From Desulfurellaceae bacterium bin18 (GTDB lineage: Bacteria; Desulfobacterota; Binatia; Bin18), in contig MPMI01000046.1 in assembly GCA_002238415.1 (NCBI GenBank), positions 1 through 39,865 of the forward strand: a stretch of DNA of 39,865 nucleotides. The letters are read 5' to 3'. The first letter of the stretch is position 1. Each line of letters starts with the position of its first letter. The notes beneath the pieces were generated by a model. That model had not been told where the DNA came from and did no database searches. It saw only the letters and a list, made by a program, of their open reading frames with translations. Below are positions 1 through 7,900 of this stretch, piece after piece. Both the position numbers and the translations under genes were made by a program.

Positions 1-98
1 CTCCCATCCCGGCAGATTCCCTGGTTTGCAGAGAGGGCCGGCACCGTTACCAATAAGCTGAAAAGTGCGACAAACATTCCCGTTTTTATTGTCCTCAT
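1..98 (-). CDS. 5' part of the pentapeptide-repeat protein gene (cut by window edge)
   Basis: This is the signal-peptide end of the gene that is complete at 37628-38320. It is truncated only because the circular sequence was opened here; see the full entry. Confidence 0.85.
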   Translation of the reverse strand, partial: MRTIKTGMFVALFSLLVTVPALSANQGICRDG

Positions 99-136
99 CT
101 CCATTTCCCCTGGTAAAAAACCGACGTTAAAATCGT

Positions 137-142
137 TATAAT
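137..142 (+). promoter_or_regulatory. Possible -10 box (TATAAT)
   Basis: A perfect TATAAT lies between the divergent pentapeptide-repeat gene and the small secreted-protein gene at 229, about 90 bp upstream of the latter. No convincing -35 hexamer is seen at the usual distance. The flanking bases are A/T-rich compared with the rest of the plasmid, which fits a promoter for either gene. Confidence 0.3.
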
Positions 143-228
143 CCTCCCCCCAAAGAATTTATAGCGAAGCCCACAAATAAGGAGCCAGGGGGAGGGCACT
201 CTGTACGACAAAAGGAGGAGATTCTTAG

Positions 229-588
229 ATGAAACGAGGAATTATTCGAGTGGTATCCATGGGGAGCATGTTGTGGATAGGAATAGTGGGGATCTCCCTC
301 ACGCCGCGTGTGGGGCTGTGTCACGAGAAAGAAGGGGGCGCATCCCCCTCCCAACTCGCTCAGACAGAGTGTATGCACACGTATCGAGAACCCGGGTGTG
401 TCGGTGGGAAAGAGTGCGTCAGGCGAGAATCCATCCCCTGCAAAGCTCGTGAGCCCAGTCTACAGCGAAAAATTTATGAAGGAGTAAAGGAAGGAACAGA
501 GGGGCTGAGAGAAGGATTAGGCGAGTATTTTGGCGAAGAGGCCGGTGAGCCGGAGCCGCGCGGGACGCATTTTGGTGTGAGAGGATAA
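229..588 (+). CDS. Small secreted protein, unknown function
   Basis: The 119-residue product starts with a basic N-terminus and a hydrophobic stretch ending around GLCHE, a plausible Sec signal peptide. The mature part has five Cys, several in the segment CMHTYREPGCVGGKECVRRE, suggesting disulfides in the periplasm or outside the cell. The C-terminal third is charged (EGVKEGTEGLREGLGEYFGE) and may form an amphipathic helix. A strong ribosome-binding site (AAAGGAGGAG) precedes the ATG by about 8 bases. The gene lies divergently from the pentapeptide-repeat gene and 137 bp before a secreted ankyrin gene. I do not recognise a family. The same gene appears again at 38451-38810 because of the circular overlap. 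Confidence 0.75.
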   Translation: MKRGIIRVVSMGSMLWIGIVGISLTPRVGLCHEKEGGASPSQLAQTECMHTYREPGCVGGKECVRRESIPCKAREPSLQRKIYEGVKEGTEGLREGLGEYFGEEAGEPEPRGTHFGVRG

Positions 589-725
589 GGAGAACTCAGC
601 GCTGAAATGGACACGTCTCCTGTACTTACCTCACAGTGTCCCGTTTTGGGCCGCCCGGAAGGCAGGGCGGGTCTGGCAGCCACTCCCGCCCTTGTCTATA
701 AGGTGACGAGGCAGGAGGACAACGT

Positions 726-1595
726 ATGTATCGACTCTTCCCCCTGAGTCTCTTGGTCCTGGGCCTGGCGGTGGTCTCCGCCCGCCCGGCCGCGGCCCAG
801 TCGTTGCTTGATTACGAGTGGATGGAGGAGGCGACCCCGGCCGCCGTCCAAGCACTGCTCGACCGCGGCGCCGATCTCACGGCCCGGAACCAGAGCGGCG
901 ATACGCCGTTGCACAGCGCGGCGTTGAACAGCGACAACCCGGCGGTCGTCGCCCTGCTCCTCGACCGCGGCGCCGATCTCACGGCCCGGTCCCGGCGCGG
1001 CGATACGCCGTTACACTTCGCGGCGGCGTTCCAAAAGGCCCCGGCGGTCGTCGCCCTGCTGCTTGACCGCGGCGCCGATCTCACGGCCCGGTCCCGGAGC
1101 GGCGATACGCCGTTGCACTTCGCGGCGTGGAGCAACAAGGCCCCGGCGGTCGTCGCCCTGCTGCTTGACCGCGGCGCCGATCTCACGGCCCGGAACCAGA
1201 GCGGCGATACGCCGTTGCACAGCGCGGCGTTGAACAGCGACAACCCGGCGATCGTCACCCTGCTGCTCGACCGCGGCGCCGATCTCACGGCCCGGGACCA
1301 GGACGGCCGGACGCCGTTGCACAGCGCGGCGTTGAACAGCGACAACCCGGCGATCGTCACCCTGCTGCTCGACCGCGGCGCCGATCTCACGGCCCGGGAC
1401 CAGGACGGCCGGACGCCGTTGCACTTCGCGGCGGCGTTCCAAAAGGCCCCGGCGGTCATCGCCCTGCTGCTTGACCGCGGCGCCGATCCTAAACTCCGCG
1501 ACAAAGACGACAAGCTGCCCGTTGACTACGCGGAGGAGAACGAACATCTCAAGGACACGGATGTATACTGGCGGCTGCACGACGCCCGGTTTTGA
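726..1595 (+). CDS. Secreted ankyrin-repeat protein
   Basis: The 289-residue protein has a signal peptide (about residues 1-24, ending ARPAAA-Q) followed by ankyrin repeats of 34 residues with the usual GxTPLHxAA and IVxLLLDRGADLTAR elements. I count about six full repeats plus partial capping repeats at both ends. Ankyrin proteins bind other proteins; the signal peptide places this one in the periplasm or outside. The repeat units are nearly identical at DNA level, which indicates recent expansion and makes copy number prone to change. GGCAGGAGG gives a good ribosome-binding site before ATG 726. A terminator-like hairpin follows at 1641. The target cannot be inferred. Confidence 0.9.
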   Translation: MYRLFPLSLLVLGLAVVSARPAAAQSLLDYEWMEEATPAAVQALLDRGADLTARNQSGDTPLHSAALNSDNPAVVALLLDRGADLTARSRRGDTPLHFAAAFQKAPAVVALLLDRGADLTARSRSGDTPLHFAAWSNKAPAVVALLLDRGADLTARNQSGDTPLHSAALNSDNPAIVTLLLDRGADLTARDQDGRTPLHSAALNSDNPAIVTLLLDRGADLTARDQDGRTPLHFAAAFQKAPAVIALLLDRGADPKLRDKDDKLPVDYAEENEHLKDTDVYWRLHDARF

Positions 1596-1640
1596 GGGGC
1601 CTTTCCGGCCAACCTGCACAGAAGCGACCTTATCAGACAC

Positions 1641-1689
1641 AAAACCGCCCCTTTTGTAACAGGCGCGTAACGCCGGCGGGGCGGTTTTT
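1641..1689 (+). terminator. Hairpin terminator after the ankyrin gene
   Basis: AAAACCGCCCC (1641-1651) pairs perfectly with GGGGCGGTTTT (1678-1688) and is followed by T. The A-rich left flank means it could stop transcription in both directions. The same element, with about 100 bp of flanking sequence, recurs at 20102-20150. Confidence 0.7.
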
Positions 1690-1785
1690 AAGAATGTTCG
1701 GCAGAAAGCCCAACTTGGCGAAGATTTTAAGGGGGGCGACCTCCAGGACGCCGGCAGGCCGCCCCCGATCTCCCGCGACCCCGGC

Positions 1786-1869
1786 CCCGCGCCGGAGTTC
1801 CGGACACACCGCCGCCGAATAATATTCGGGCAGGCGGAGATCTTATTTGCAGAATATAAGTCTGATAGG
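1786..1869. repeat. Composite border element: CCGCCGAATA palindrome plus CTTATT/AATAAG hairpin (copy 1)
   Basis: A CCGGAnnTCCGGAC motif is followed by the palindromic core GCCGCCGAATAATATTCGG (1811-1829), then by GATCTTATTTGCAGAATA (1839-1856), continuing to CTGATAGG at 1869. The same order recurs at 3642-3724. Parts recur at 20250, 21835, 28540, 30497 and 32344. The function is unknown; position between modules suggests a recombination border or a transcription or translation control element. Confidence 0.6.
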
Positions 1870-1913
1870 TTCCCAGAACAGAGCCCGGCCCAGCTAACGA
1901 CGCCCAAATCCGG

Positions 1914-1960
1914 CCCCAGAGGCCTGAACGCGCCCCCAGAGGCCTGAACGCGCCCCCAGA
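1914..1960. repeat. Short tandem repeat, 20-bp unit
   Basis: Two exact copies of CCCCAGAGGCCTGAACGCGC plus the first seven bases of a third lie directly upstream of the small ankyrin-tail ORF. No function is assigned. Confidence 0.7.
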
Positions 1961-1970
1961 AGGACAAACT

Positions 1971-2156
1971 ATGGATCGATCACCGAACACACGCCACAAC
2001 GGGCGCCTAGCCGCCAGGCGCCTCACCCTGCTCGTCGGCGCTGTCCTGCTGCTGGCCGGGGGAGCCGATGTCCAGGCACAGGACAAGTATGGCCTGACGC
2101 CGCTGGACCACACGCAGGACCCGGAGATCATCGACCGGCTGCGCGCTGCGCAGTGA
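1971..2156 (+). CDS. Minimal secreted ankyrin-tail protein (internally deleted?)
   Basis: The 61-residue ORF has an N-terminal signal-like helix (RRLTLLVGAVLLLAGG) fused directly to a single ankyrin tail ending EIIDRLRAAQ. That ending and the following 70 bp match the end of the 435-residue ankyrin gene at 3587 almost base for base. It therefore looks like an ankyrin gene whose repeats were deleted by recombination, leaving signal peptide and cap. GAAGGA provides a ribosome-binding site, so it may still be translated. Whether the product has a function is doubtful. Confidence 0.5.
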   Translation: MDRSPNTRHNGRLAARRLTLLVGAVLLLAGGADVQAQDKYGLTPLDHTQDPEIIDRLRAAQ

Positions 2157-2228
2157 GCGCGGGCCTCTGGTTGCAATCGATCCGGGAAATGGCAGGGTAA
2201 CGCAAGGCCCCGCGCCGGACGTCCGGAC
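2121..2228 (+). repeat. Ankyrin gene 3'-end repeat (copy 1)
   Basis: This 108-bp segment covers the last residues EIIDRLRAAQ, the stop codon and downstream DNA up to CCGGACGTCCGGAC. It matches 3552-3659 with two mismatches seen (2208-2209). Confidence 0.85.
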
Positions 2229-2262
2229 GCCGTTGCACGTCGCGGCGTACCACGATGCAAAC
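2227..2262 (+). pseudogene. Ankyrin repeat fragment
   Basis: Translated in frame this reads TPLHVAAYHDAN, the start of an ankyrin repeat, without a gene around it. It begins exactly where the match to the 3'-end repeat stops. It is probably a scar of recombination between ankyrin genes. Confidence 0.5.
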
Positions 2263-2279
2263 GAAGGGAGACGCACAAA

Positions 2280-3587
2280 ATGACCGCTATGGCAGGCATT
2301 CTCATGGCCCTAGTAGGGCTAGGAATCGTGATTGTTGCGTCCGTAGCGTTTGTGTACCCGCTGCCCGGATTGACGACGAATAAGCGAAGAGGCTGGACAG
2401 TAGCAGTGGGATACTTCGTCCTACTCGGTGGCAGCAGCGCTATCCGGCAAACCGTACCGGAAGAACTGCGCGAACCTTTTGCCGGTCCCATAATGTTTGT
2501 GATCCTCGGTGTGTTTATTCTATCGTGTAGCGCGCTCATTCGTCCGTCACCGAATCTTTGGCTTCCAACTCGTAAACGGGCAGGATACGTGTGTGGCCTG
2601 TTATTGGGGTTGATGATGGCAGCAGCACAGCTTGCTCCTGAACCACCCCCACCCACACCCGAAGAACTGGCCGCAATGGCCGCCGAAGAGAAACGAGAAG
2701 AGGCCGAGGCAGAAGCGGAACGCAGAGCCGAAGAGGCCGATTTCCATGCGCAGGACGAGTTCGGCCAGACGCCGTTGCACCACGCGCTGGCCAACAAGGC
2801 GGCCCTGGGGCGCATCATCGAACTGCTGGACGGGGGAGCCGATGTCCATGCGCGGGACAAGGCCGGCAGGACGCCGTTGCACTACGCGGTGTTCCACTTC
2901 GCCGCCCCGGCCGTCCTCGCCCTGCTGCTGAAGGGAGCCGATGTCCATGCGCAGACCAAGGACGACGGCAGCACGCCGTTGCACGTCGCGGCGCGGTACG
3001 ACGCCGCCCCGGCCGTCCTCACCCTGCTGCTGAAGGGGGGAGCCGATGTCCATGCGCAGGACGAGTTCGGCCAGACGCCGTTGCACCTCGCGGCGAAGAA
3101 CGCCGCCCCGGCCGTCCTCAGCGTGCTGCTGGACGGGGGAGCCGATGTGAATGCGCGGAGCATGGGCGGCTGGACGCCGTTGCACTGGGCGGCGGCGTCG
3201 AGCGGCACCCCGGCCGTCCTCGCCCTGCTGCTGAAGGGAGCCGATGTCCATGCGCAGACCAGGGACGGCAGCACGCCGCTGCACAAAGCGGCGAAGTGGA
3301 ACACCGCCCCGGCCGTCCTCACCCTGCTGCTGAAGGGGGGAGCCGATGTGAATGCGCAGACCAAGGACGGCCTGACGCCGCTGCACGAAGCGGCGGCGGA
3401 GAGCACCGCCCCGGCCGTCCTCACCGTGCTGCTGGACGGGGGAGCCGATGTCCATGCGCAGACCAAGAAGGACGGCATCACGTGGGACAACACCGCCCCG
3501 CCCGCCCCGGCTGGCAGCACGCCGCTGGACATCGCGCGGGAACGCGGGGTGCCGGAGATCATCGACCGGCTGCGCGCTGCGCAGTGA
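2280..3587 (+). CDS. Membrane-anchored ankyrin-repeat protein
   Basis: The 435-residue protein has three or four predicted membrane helices in the first ~120 residues (about 4-27, 41-52, 67-85 and 103-118). A Pro stretch (EPPPPTPEE) and a charged Glu/Ala/Arg coiled-coil segment (about 128-152) follow. Then come about eight ankyrin repeats with TPLHxAA and PAVLxLLLxGADVHAQ. The C-terminal cap is EIIDRLRAAQ. One repeat near residue 400 has an inserted Ala/Pro-rich stretch (WDNTAPPAPAGS). The layout fits an inner-membrane protein presenting an ankyrin surface, but the side is not clear. GGGAG precedes the ATG by about 10 bases. The N-terminal third uses less GC-biased codons than the ankyrin part, which suggests a fusion. 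Confidence 0.85.
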   Translation: MTAMAGILMALVGLGIVIVASVAFVYPLPGLTTNKRRGWTVAVGYFVLLGGSSAIRQTVPEELREPFAGPIMFVILGVFILSCSALIRPSPNLWLPTRKRAGYVCGLLLGLMMAAAQLAPEPPPPTPEELAAMAAEEKREEAEAEAERRAEEADFHAQDEFGQTPLHHALANKAALGRIIELLDGGADVHARDKAGRTPLHYAVFHFAAPAVLALLLKGADVHAQTKDDGSTPLHVAARYDAAPAVLTLLLKGGADVHAQDEFGQTPLHLAAKNAAPAVLSVLLDGGADVNARSMGGWTPLHWAAASSGTPAVLALLLKGADVHAQTRDGSTPLHKAAKWNTAPAVLTLLLKGGADVNAQTKDGLTPLHEAAAESTAPAVLTVLLDGGADVHAQTKKDGITWDNTAPPAPAGSTPLDIARERGVPEIIDRLRAAQ

Positions 3588-3659
3588 GCGCGGGCCTCTG
3601 GTTGCAATCGATCCGGGAAATGGCAGGGTAACGCAAGGAGCCGCGCCGGACGTCCGGAC
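3552..3659 (+). repeat. Ankyrin gene 3'-end repeat (copy 2)
   Basis: This is the partner of 2121-2228; here it is followed by the composite border element. Confidence 0.85.
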
Positions 3660-3724
3660 ACACGGCCGCCGAATATTATTCGGTCCGGCGCGGAATCTTA
3701 TTTGCAGAATAAAAATCTGATAGG
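3642..3724. repeat. Composite border element (copy 2)
   Basis: The order is CCGGACGTCCGGAC, then GGCCGCCGAATATTATTCGG (3664-3683), then GAATCTTATTTGCAGAATAA (3693-3712), ending CTGATAGG at 3724. It lies between the ankyrin gene and the small ORF at 3735, ten bases before its ATG. Confidence 0.6.
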
Positions 3725-3734
3725 TGTGCCGGAC

Positions 3735-3962
3735 ATGGACCAGCACATCGCGGCCTGGACCCTCAAACGGTTGAGAGCGGTCAAGAGCGTCGAGACCATC
3801 GAACTGTTGCCGTTTCAGGAAAACGGGCGCACGGTCTATCAGTCCCCGCCTCATCTGCGGCGGCCGTTGGAACGGGACATGAAACGGCGGCGGAAATCCC
3901 AGGTCGAAACCGTGGGTAAAATCGGGGAAGGAAGAGCCGAGCTGGTTCGGCGGCCCGCCTAG
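3735..3962 (+). CDS. Small basic protein, unknown
   Basis: The 75-residue product is rich in Arg and Lys, with an RRPLERDMKRRRK stretch near the middle, so nucleic-acid or membrane-surface binding is possible. No signal peptide or membrane helix is seen. The reading frame is open upstream to a TTG at 3702, but that start would lie inside the border repeat. I chose ATG 3735, although its ribosome-binding site (GATAGG, 10 bases upstream) is weak. No family is recognised, and the gene could be chance coding. Confidence 0.4.
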   Translation: MDQHIAAWTLKRLRAVKSVETIELLPFQENGRTVYQSPPHLRRPLERDMKRRRKSQVETVGKIGEGRAELVRRPA

Positions 3963-4028
3963 GCGGCAGGCCGAATTCCCCCCAACCATTATAAGACGAG
4001 CTCTAGTCAGAAAGGAAAATACGCTAAA

Positions 4029-4250
4029 ATGAAAATAGAGAAGACAACCCCTTCCTCATGGGACATAATCGGAGCCTCAGGAGAAGAGAATAACAAGATG
4101 CTCTTAGGGGAAATTTTTCAGACGGGACCTGACACGTTCATTTACCGTATCGCGGGAAAAATAACGGGACTGCCGGCGGGCAGTTTTGAAGATGCTAAGC
4201 GGCGCCTCTGTGACCTCATCAAGCAAGAATTCGGCAACGACTTTCGATAG
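4029..4250 (+). CDS. Small hypothetical protein (73 aa)
   Basis: The product is a soluble, mixed-charge protein of 73 residues without signal peptide or membrane helix. The C-terminal half (FEDAKRRLCDLIKQEFGNDF) looks like an amphipathic helix. The base composition is clearly less GC-rich than the neighbours, which favours a real, separately acquired gene over a chance ORF. AGAAAGGA lies 12 bases before the ATG, a slightly long spacing. It stands alone between two repeat elements. Function unknown. Confidence 0.55.
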   Translation: MKIEKTTPSSWDIIGASGEENNKMLLGEIFQTGPDTFIYRIAGKITGLPAGSFEDAKRRLCDLIKQEFGNDFR

Positions 4251-4335
4251 CTCAGGCGTGTAAAGCGCTGCGGCCGGTTTTTGCGAATGTGTCGGGTGTA
4301 GCCAGGGCGGCGGCACCCCGCCCCGGCACAGGCAT

Positions 4336-4652
4336 TTACCACAACGCGGTCCCGGCGCGTTCTTTAGCGCCCAGGGCAAAAGAAGCCGATCTCCGACGAC
4401 CGTTACCCTTCGCCCGGTCGAGATCGTCCCGTATGTGGCAAATTTGAGCGCCGGTTTTTCAGGAAAAGGGCAGAAAAGCGTCAGACGCGGTGCTGCTTCT
4501 TGCAAGCGGCCCAAAAAGCGGATTTGCGGGACAAGCGCAAATCCGCCAGATTCCGCAGGGTCGAGCGGTCGCCTGCATCCGGCCCGGCCGCGTGGCCGCG
4601 GTCAGCTCGTCCCGCGCGCGCAGCAGCAAGCAGTCATAAATTGTATTATGAG
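4336..4652. repeat. 0.3-kb dispersed repeat, copy A
   Basis: This segment aligns with 21881-22195 in the same orientation. Shared landmarks are CCACAACGCGG, AAAAGAAGCCGATCTCCGAC, CGGTCGAGATCGTCC, GCAAGCGGCCCAAAAAGCGG and the end CAGTCATAAATTGTATTATG. A strong hairpin, GCGGATTTGCG / CGCAAATCCGC, lies at 4518-4546. It has no convincing ORF. A tyrosine-recombinase tail lies about 80 bp downstream, so an old recombination site or a non-autonomous element is possible. Confidence 0.7.
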
Positions 4653-4730
4653 TGGCAAATAACAGGAGGCGGGGATGGACACGCAAATAGCAGAACGCGG
4701 GGCGGGCGGCGATGCCGGCCCGGGGCGCGG

Positions 4731-4823
4731 ATTGCCGGCCATGCCTCGACCCGCACGACGCAACTCTACAACCGCCTGCCGGAGGAGGTGTCGTTGGATG
4801 AGATCGAGCGGATACATATCTAA
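4731..4823 (+). pseudogene. C-terminal remnant of a tyrosine recombinase
   Basis: The frame reads IAGHASTRTTQLYNRLPEEV followed by SLDEIERIHI and a stop. GHAS-x-x-TTQLY is the usual C-terminal box of phage-integrase-type recombinases, with the nucleophilic Tyr in QLYNR. No upstream catalytic domain (first Arg, HxxR) is found in the same frame, so this is a broken gene. It overlaps the end of the convergent 38-residue gene by four bases. Confidence 0.75.
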
Positions 4824-4936
4824 GGCGGGAGCCCCCCGCACAGCCCGGCGACGAGCCCGCCGATAACGAGGAGCCAGCCCAGCACGGTCTTCCCATGATA
4901 GCGGAGATTCAGCCGCGTGTTCGTCCAGTCGGCCAT
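4820..4936 (-). CDS. Small membrane protein (38 aa)
   Basis: The frame encodes 38 residues beginning MADWTNTRLNLRYHGK, followed by one hydrophobic helix (TVLGWLLVIGGLVAGLCGG). An AGGAGGGG ribosome-binding site sits 6-7 bases before the ATG. It follows LRR1 on the same strand, 41 bp after its stop, and may be co-transcribed with it. It is a single-pass inner-membrane microprotein of unknown role. Confidence 0.6.
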   Translation of the reverse strand: MADWTNTRLNLRYHGKTVLGWLLVIGGLVAGLCGGLPP

Positions 4937-4977
4937 GATCGCCCCTCCTGGGACGGGGGCGGCACGGGTACGAGCCC

Positions 4978-7900
4978 TTACTCCACCCCGGTAATCACAA
5001 AGTTCTGCTGGCCCTGCTGCCACTCCACCGTGGTGGTCTGGCCCTCAGCGGGGAAGTCGGCAATCTCATGCGTGCGGCGCAGCCCCCGCAGGAACTCGTC
5101 CCCGAGCGTCGTCACATTAAACGTACTGTGGGCGAACTCGTCCCCGTCCGCATACGCCCGCACGGTATGTTGCCCGGCGCCCAGGCGGTTCCAGTTGAAC
5201 AACAGCCCAAAGCCGTTGTCCGTGTCTCCGCACACCTCTTCTGTGTCCAGCCGTTCCGTGCCGTAGCCCGCCTCTTCGGTGAAGGTGGTGCCGGCGGCCG
5301 TCTCAAACACGAGCTCCACCATCTCCGCCTCACACACCCACCCGGACAGCACGCCGATGCCACTCTGAAAGGAGCCGGGCGCCGGATTGCCCAGCCGCGC
5401 CTGGGCGGGCGTGAGTTGTTCGCCGGTGCCCCCGCCATCTCCCCCGGCAATGACAAAGTTCTGGAGCGCGGTCTGCCACCGCAGGGGGGTCGTCTCCCCC
5501 CCGGCGGGAAAGTCTACGACCTCGGTGGTGGCGGTCAGCCCCCGGCGGAACTCCTGCTCCGGGTGGTCCCCGAGGGTGGTGACGGTAATCTGCCGCTCGG
5601 CCAGCACCACGCCGTCGATCCACACCCGCACCGTATGCGCTCCGTCGCCCAGCAGGTTCCAGTTGAACAACAGCCCGTAGCCGGTGTCGGTGGTCCGGGG
5701 GCCACACGCCACGGCCGTGTCGGCCCGACTCAGGCCCAGGGCCGGGGCAAACGTCCGGGGGGCCCCGCCGGCGGGGAGGAGTTCAATCTCGACCGTGTCG
5801 GCGTCACACACCCAGCCCGAGAGCACACTCACCCCGCTCTGGGGGGAGGCGGGGCCGGGGTTCTCGACGAAGGCCGGGGTGTAGTGGACGGTCAGCCGGT
5901 ACTCGCCGCTGCCCCGCCCGGCGGACACGGCCAGGTAGTAGGTGCCCGCCGTGACGGCCTCACCCAGCGCGAAGTTGGTGCCGCGCCCGCTGTCCGTGTC
6001 TTCCGCCATCAGGATGGGATCGCCCTCGGCCTGGGTCTGATACAGCCGCCCGGTGGTGTCGGCCCCGGTGGTCGCGGCGGTCAGGAGTCCGCCATAGGGC
6101 AGGGTGAGGCGGAAATAGTCTACGTCGCGCCGACTCTGGAGGTGGGCCGTGAGGGTGCGGGCGAGGACGCCGGTCGTGTAGCGCCGGGGATTCAGCACCG
6201 TGGCGTCGTCCGGCGTGTCGCCGTGCCGGTCGGTCGGGGTGCGGCTGCCACCGCCGCCACCGCCACCACCGCCGCCGCCGGTATTGGTGCCGCCGCCGGT
6301 ATTAGTGCCGCCGCCGGTATTAGTGCCACCGGTATTAGTGCCGCCACCGGTATTGGTGCCACCGGTATTGGTGCCACCGGTATTGGTGCCACCGGTATTG
6401 GTGCCGCCGTCACCGTCACCACCGCCGTCACCGTCACCACCGCCCCCGGTGCCCGTGCCCTGAGGCAGGGTGACTACGGTCCACCACCACGGGGTGGTGT
6501 TCGTAGCCGGGCGGACCCGCACTTGGTAGCGCGCGCCGGGGGTCAGCCCGGCTTTGAAGGCATGGTGCACTGGCTGGCCACGTATCTCTGTCGTCCCCAC
6601 CGTCATCGGCATCCAGGAGGAGCCGGGAAAGGGGGCATACTCCACGGTATAGCTGCTCTGGGTGGGGCCGGGGCCGGTACCCGGCGGCCACGGCCACACC
6701 AGGCCGATATCGGTAGGGTTGGACGCCTGCACCAACAACCGGTCCACTTGGGTCGGGATGGTGCAGTCACTGCCGCCCATCGTACTGGGCAGACACAGTG
6801 GGTCTCCGGTGAGGGGAGCGACCAGGTGCAGGGTGGTCCGGGTGTCCAGGCTGGTGGGATAGCCGTACAGCCCGGTGTTCCCATACAGGGAGAGCCACAC
6901 CAGGCTGGTCAGGGCGCTGAGGGCGGGAATCGCCCCGGTCAGTTGGTTGGTGTGGAGATAGAGCCGTTGCAGGCTGGTGAGGGCGCTGAGGGCGGGAATC
7001 GCCCCGGTCAGTTGGTTGGTGTGGAGATAGAGCCGTTGCAGGCTGGTGAGGGCGCTGAGGGCGGGAATCGGCCCGCTCAGGCGGTTGTTGCTGAGATATA
7101 AGAATCGCAAGGTGGTCAGGCTGTTCAACCACGTCGGGAGAGAGCCGGTCAGTTGGTTGTTGTGGAGAGTGAGAATGGTCAGGCTGGTCAGGGCGCTGAG
7201 GGCGGGAATCGGCCCGCTCAGGCGGTTGTTGTGGAGACGGAGGTCCGTCAGGGCCAGGCTGTTCAACCACGCCGGGATAGGGCCGGTCAGTTGGTTGCCG
7301 CTGAAATCGAGCCTCTGCAGGCTGGTGAGGGCGCTGAGGTCGGGAATCTCGCCGCTCAGGCGGTTGGTGTAGAGGGAGAGGAATTCCAGGCTGGTGAGGG
7401 CGCTGAGGTCGGGAATCTCGCCGCTCAGTTGGTTGTTGTGGAGAAAGAGGTGGGTCAGGCTGGTCAGGCTGCTGAGGTCGGGAATCTCGCCGCTCAGGCG
7501 GTTGTTGTAGAGATAGAGCGATTGCAGGCTGGTGAGGGCGCTGAGGGCGGGAATCGGCCCGGTCAGTTGGTTGCCGCTGAAATTGAGCGATTGCAGGCTG
7601 GTGAGGGCGCTGAGGGCGGGAATCGGCCCGGTCAGTTGGTTGTTGTCGAGATCGATCTGGGTCAGGCTGGCGGGCAGCTTGGCGGCCAGGTCTGAGGGAA
7701 GCGGCCCACTGAGTTGGTTGTTGGTGAGATCGAGCCAAGTCAGGTTGCTCAGGGCGCTGAGGTCGGGAAGCGGGGCGGTCAGTTGGTTGTTGCTGAGAAC
7801 GAGTTGGGTCAGGCTGGCGGGCAGCTTGGCGGCCAGGTCTGAGGGAAGCGGCCCACTGAGTTGGTTGTTGGTGAGATCGAGCCCCTCCAGGCTGGTCAGA

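Larger units (their letters stand above)
1..1643. repeat. Terminal overlap of the circular unit (left copy)
   Basis: This segment recurs at 38223-39865 with a constant offset of 38222 and no difference seen by eye. It cuts through the pentapeptide-repeat gene at the left edge and ends just inside a terminator hairpin. The simplest reading is a circular molecule of about 38.2 kb written past its start. A genuine direct duplication is less likely because the repeat runs exactly to both ends of the window. Confidence 0.9.

Noticed and set aside
1786..1869. Integron attC site
   Set aside because: The palindromic element lacks the RYYYAAC/GTRRRY core sites and no integron integrase signature was seen in the recombinase at 10960.
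812..1967. Long antisense ORFs across the ankyrin and LRR genes
   Set aside because: They mirror the repeats on the other strand, are highly biased in composition (Arg/Ser or Gln/Arg rich), and lack ribosome-binding sites; the sense frames carry clear domains.
4675..4866. Small ORF starting at ATG 4675 with a good ribosome-binding site
   Set aside because: The overlapping frame encodes the recognisable recombinase tail; this frame gives only Arg-rich sequence of no family.
5068..7101. 677-codon ORF on the plus strand opposite LRR1
   Set aside because: Gly/Gln/Val-rich antisense shadow of the LRR gene without a start site or a known domain.
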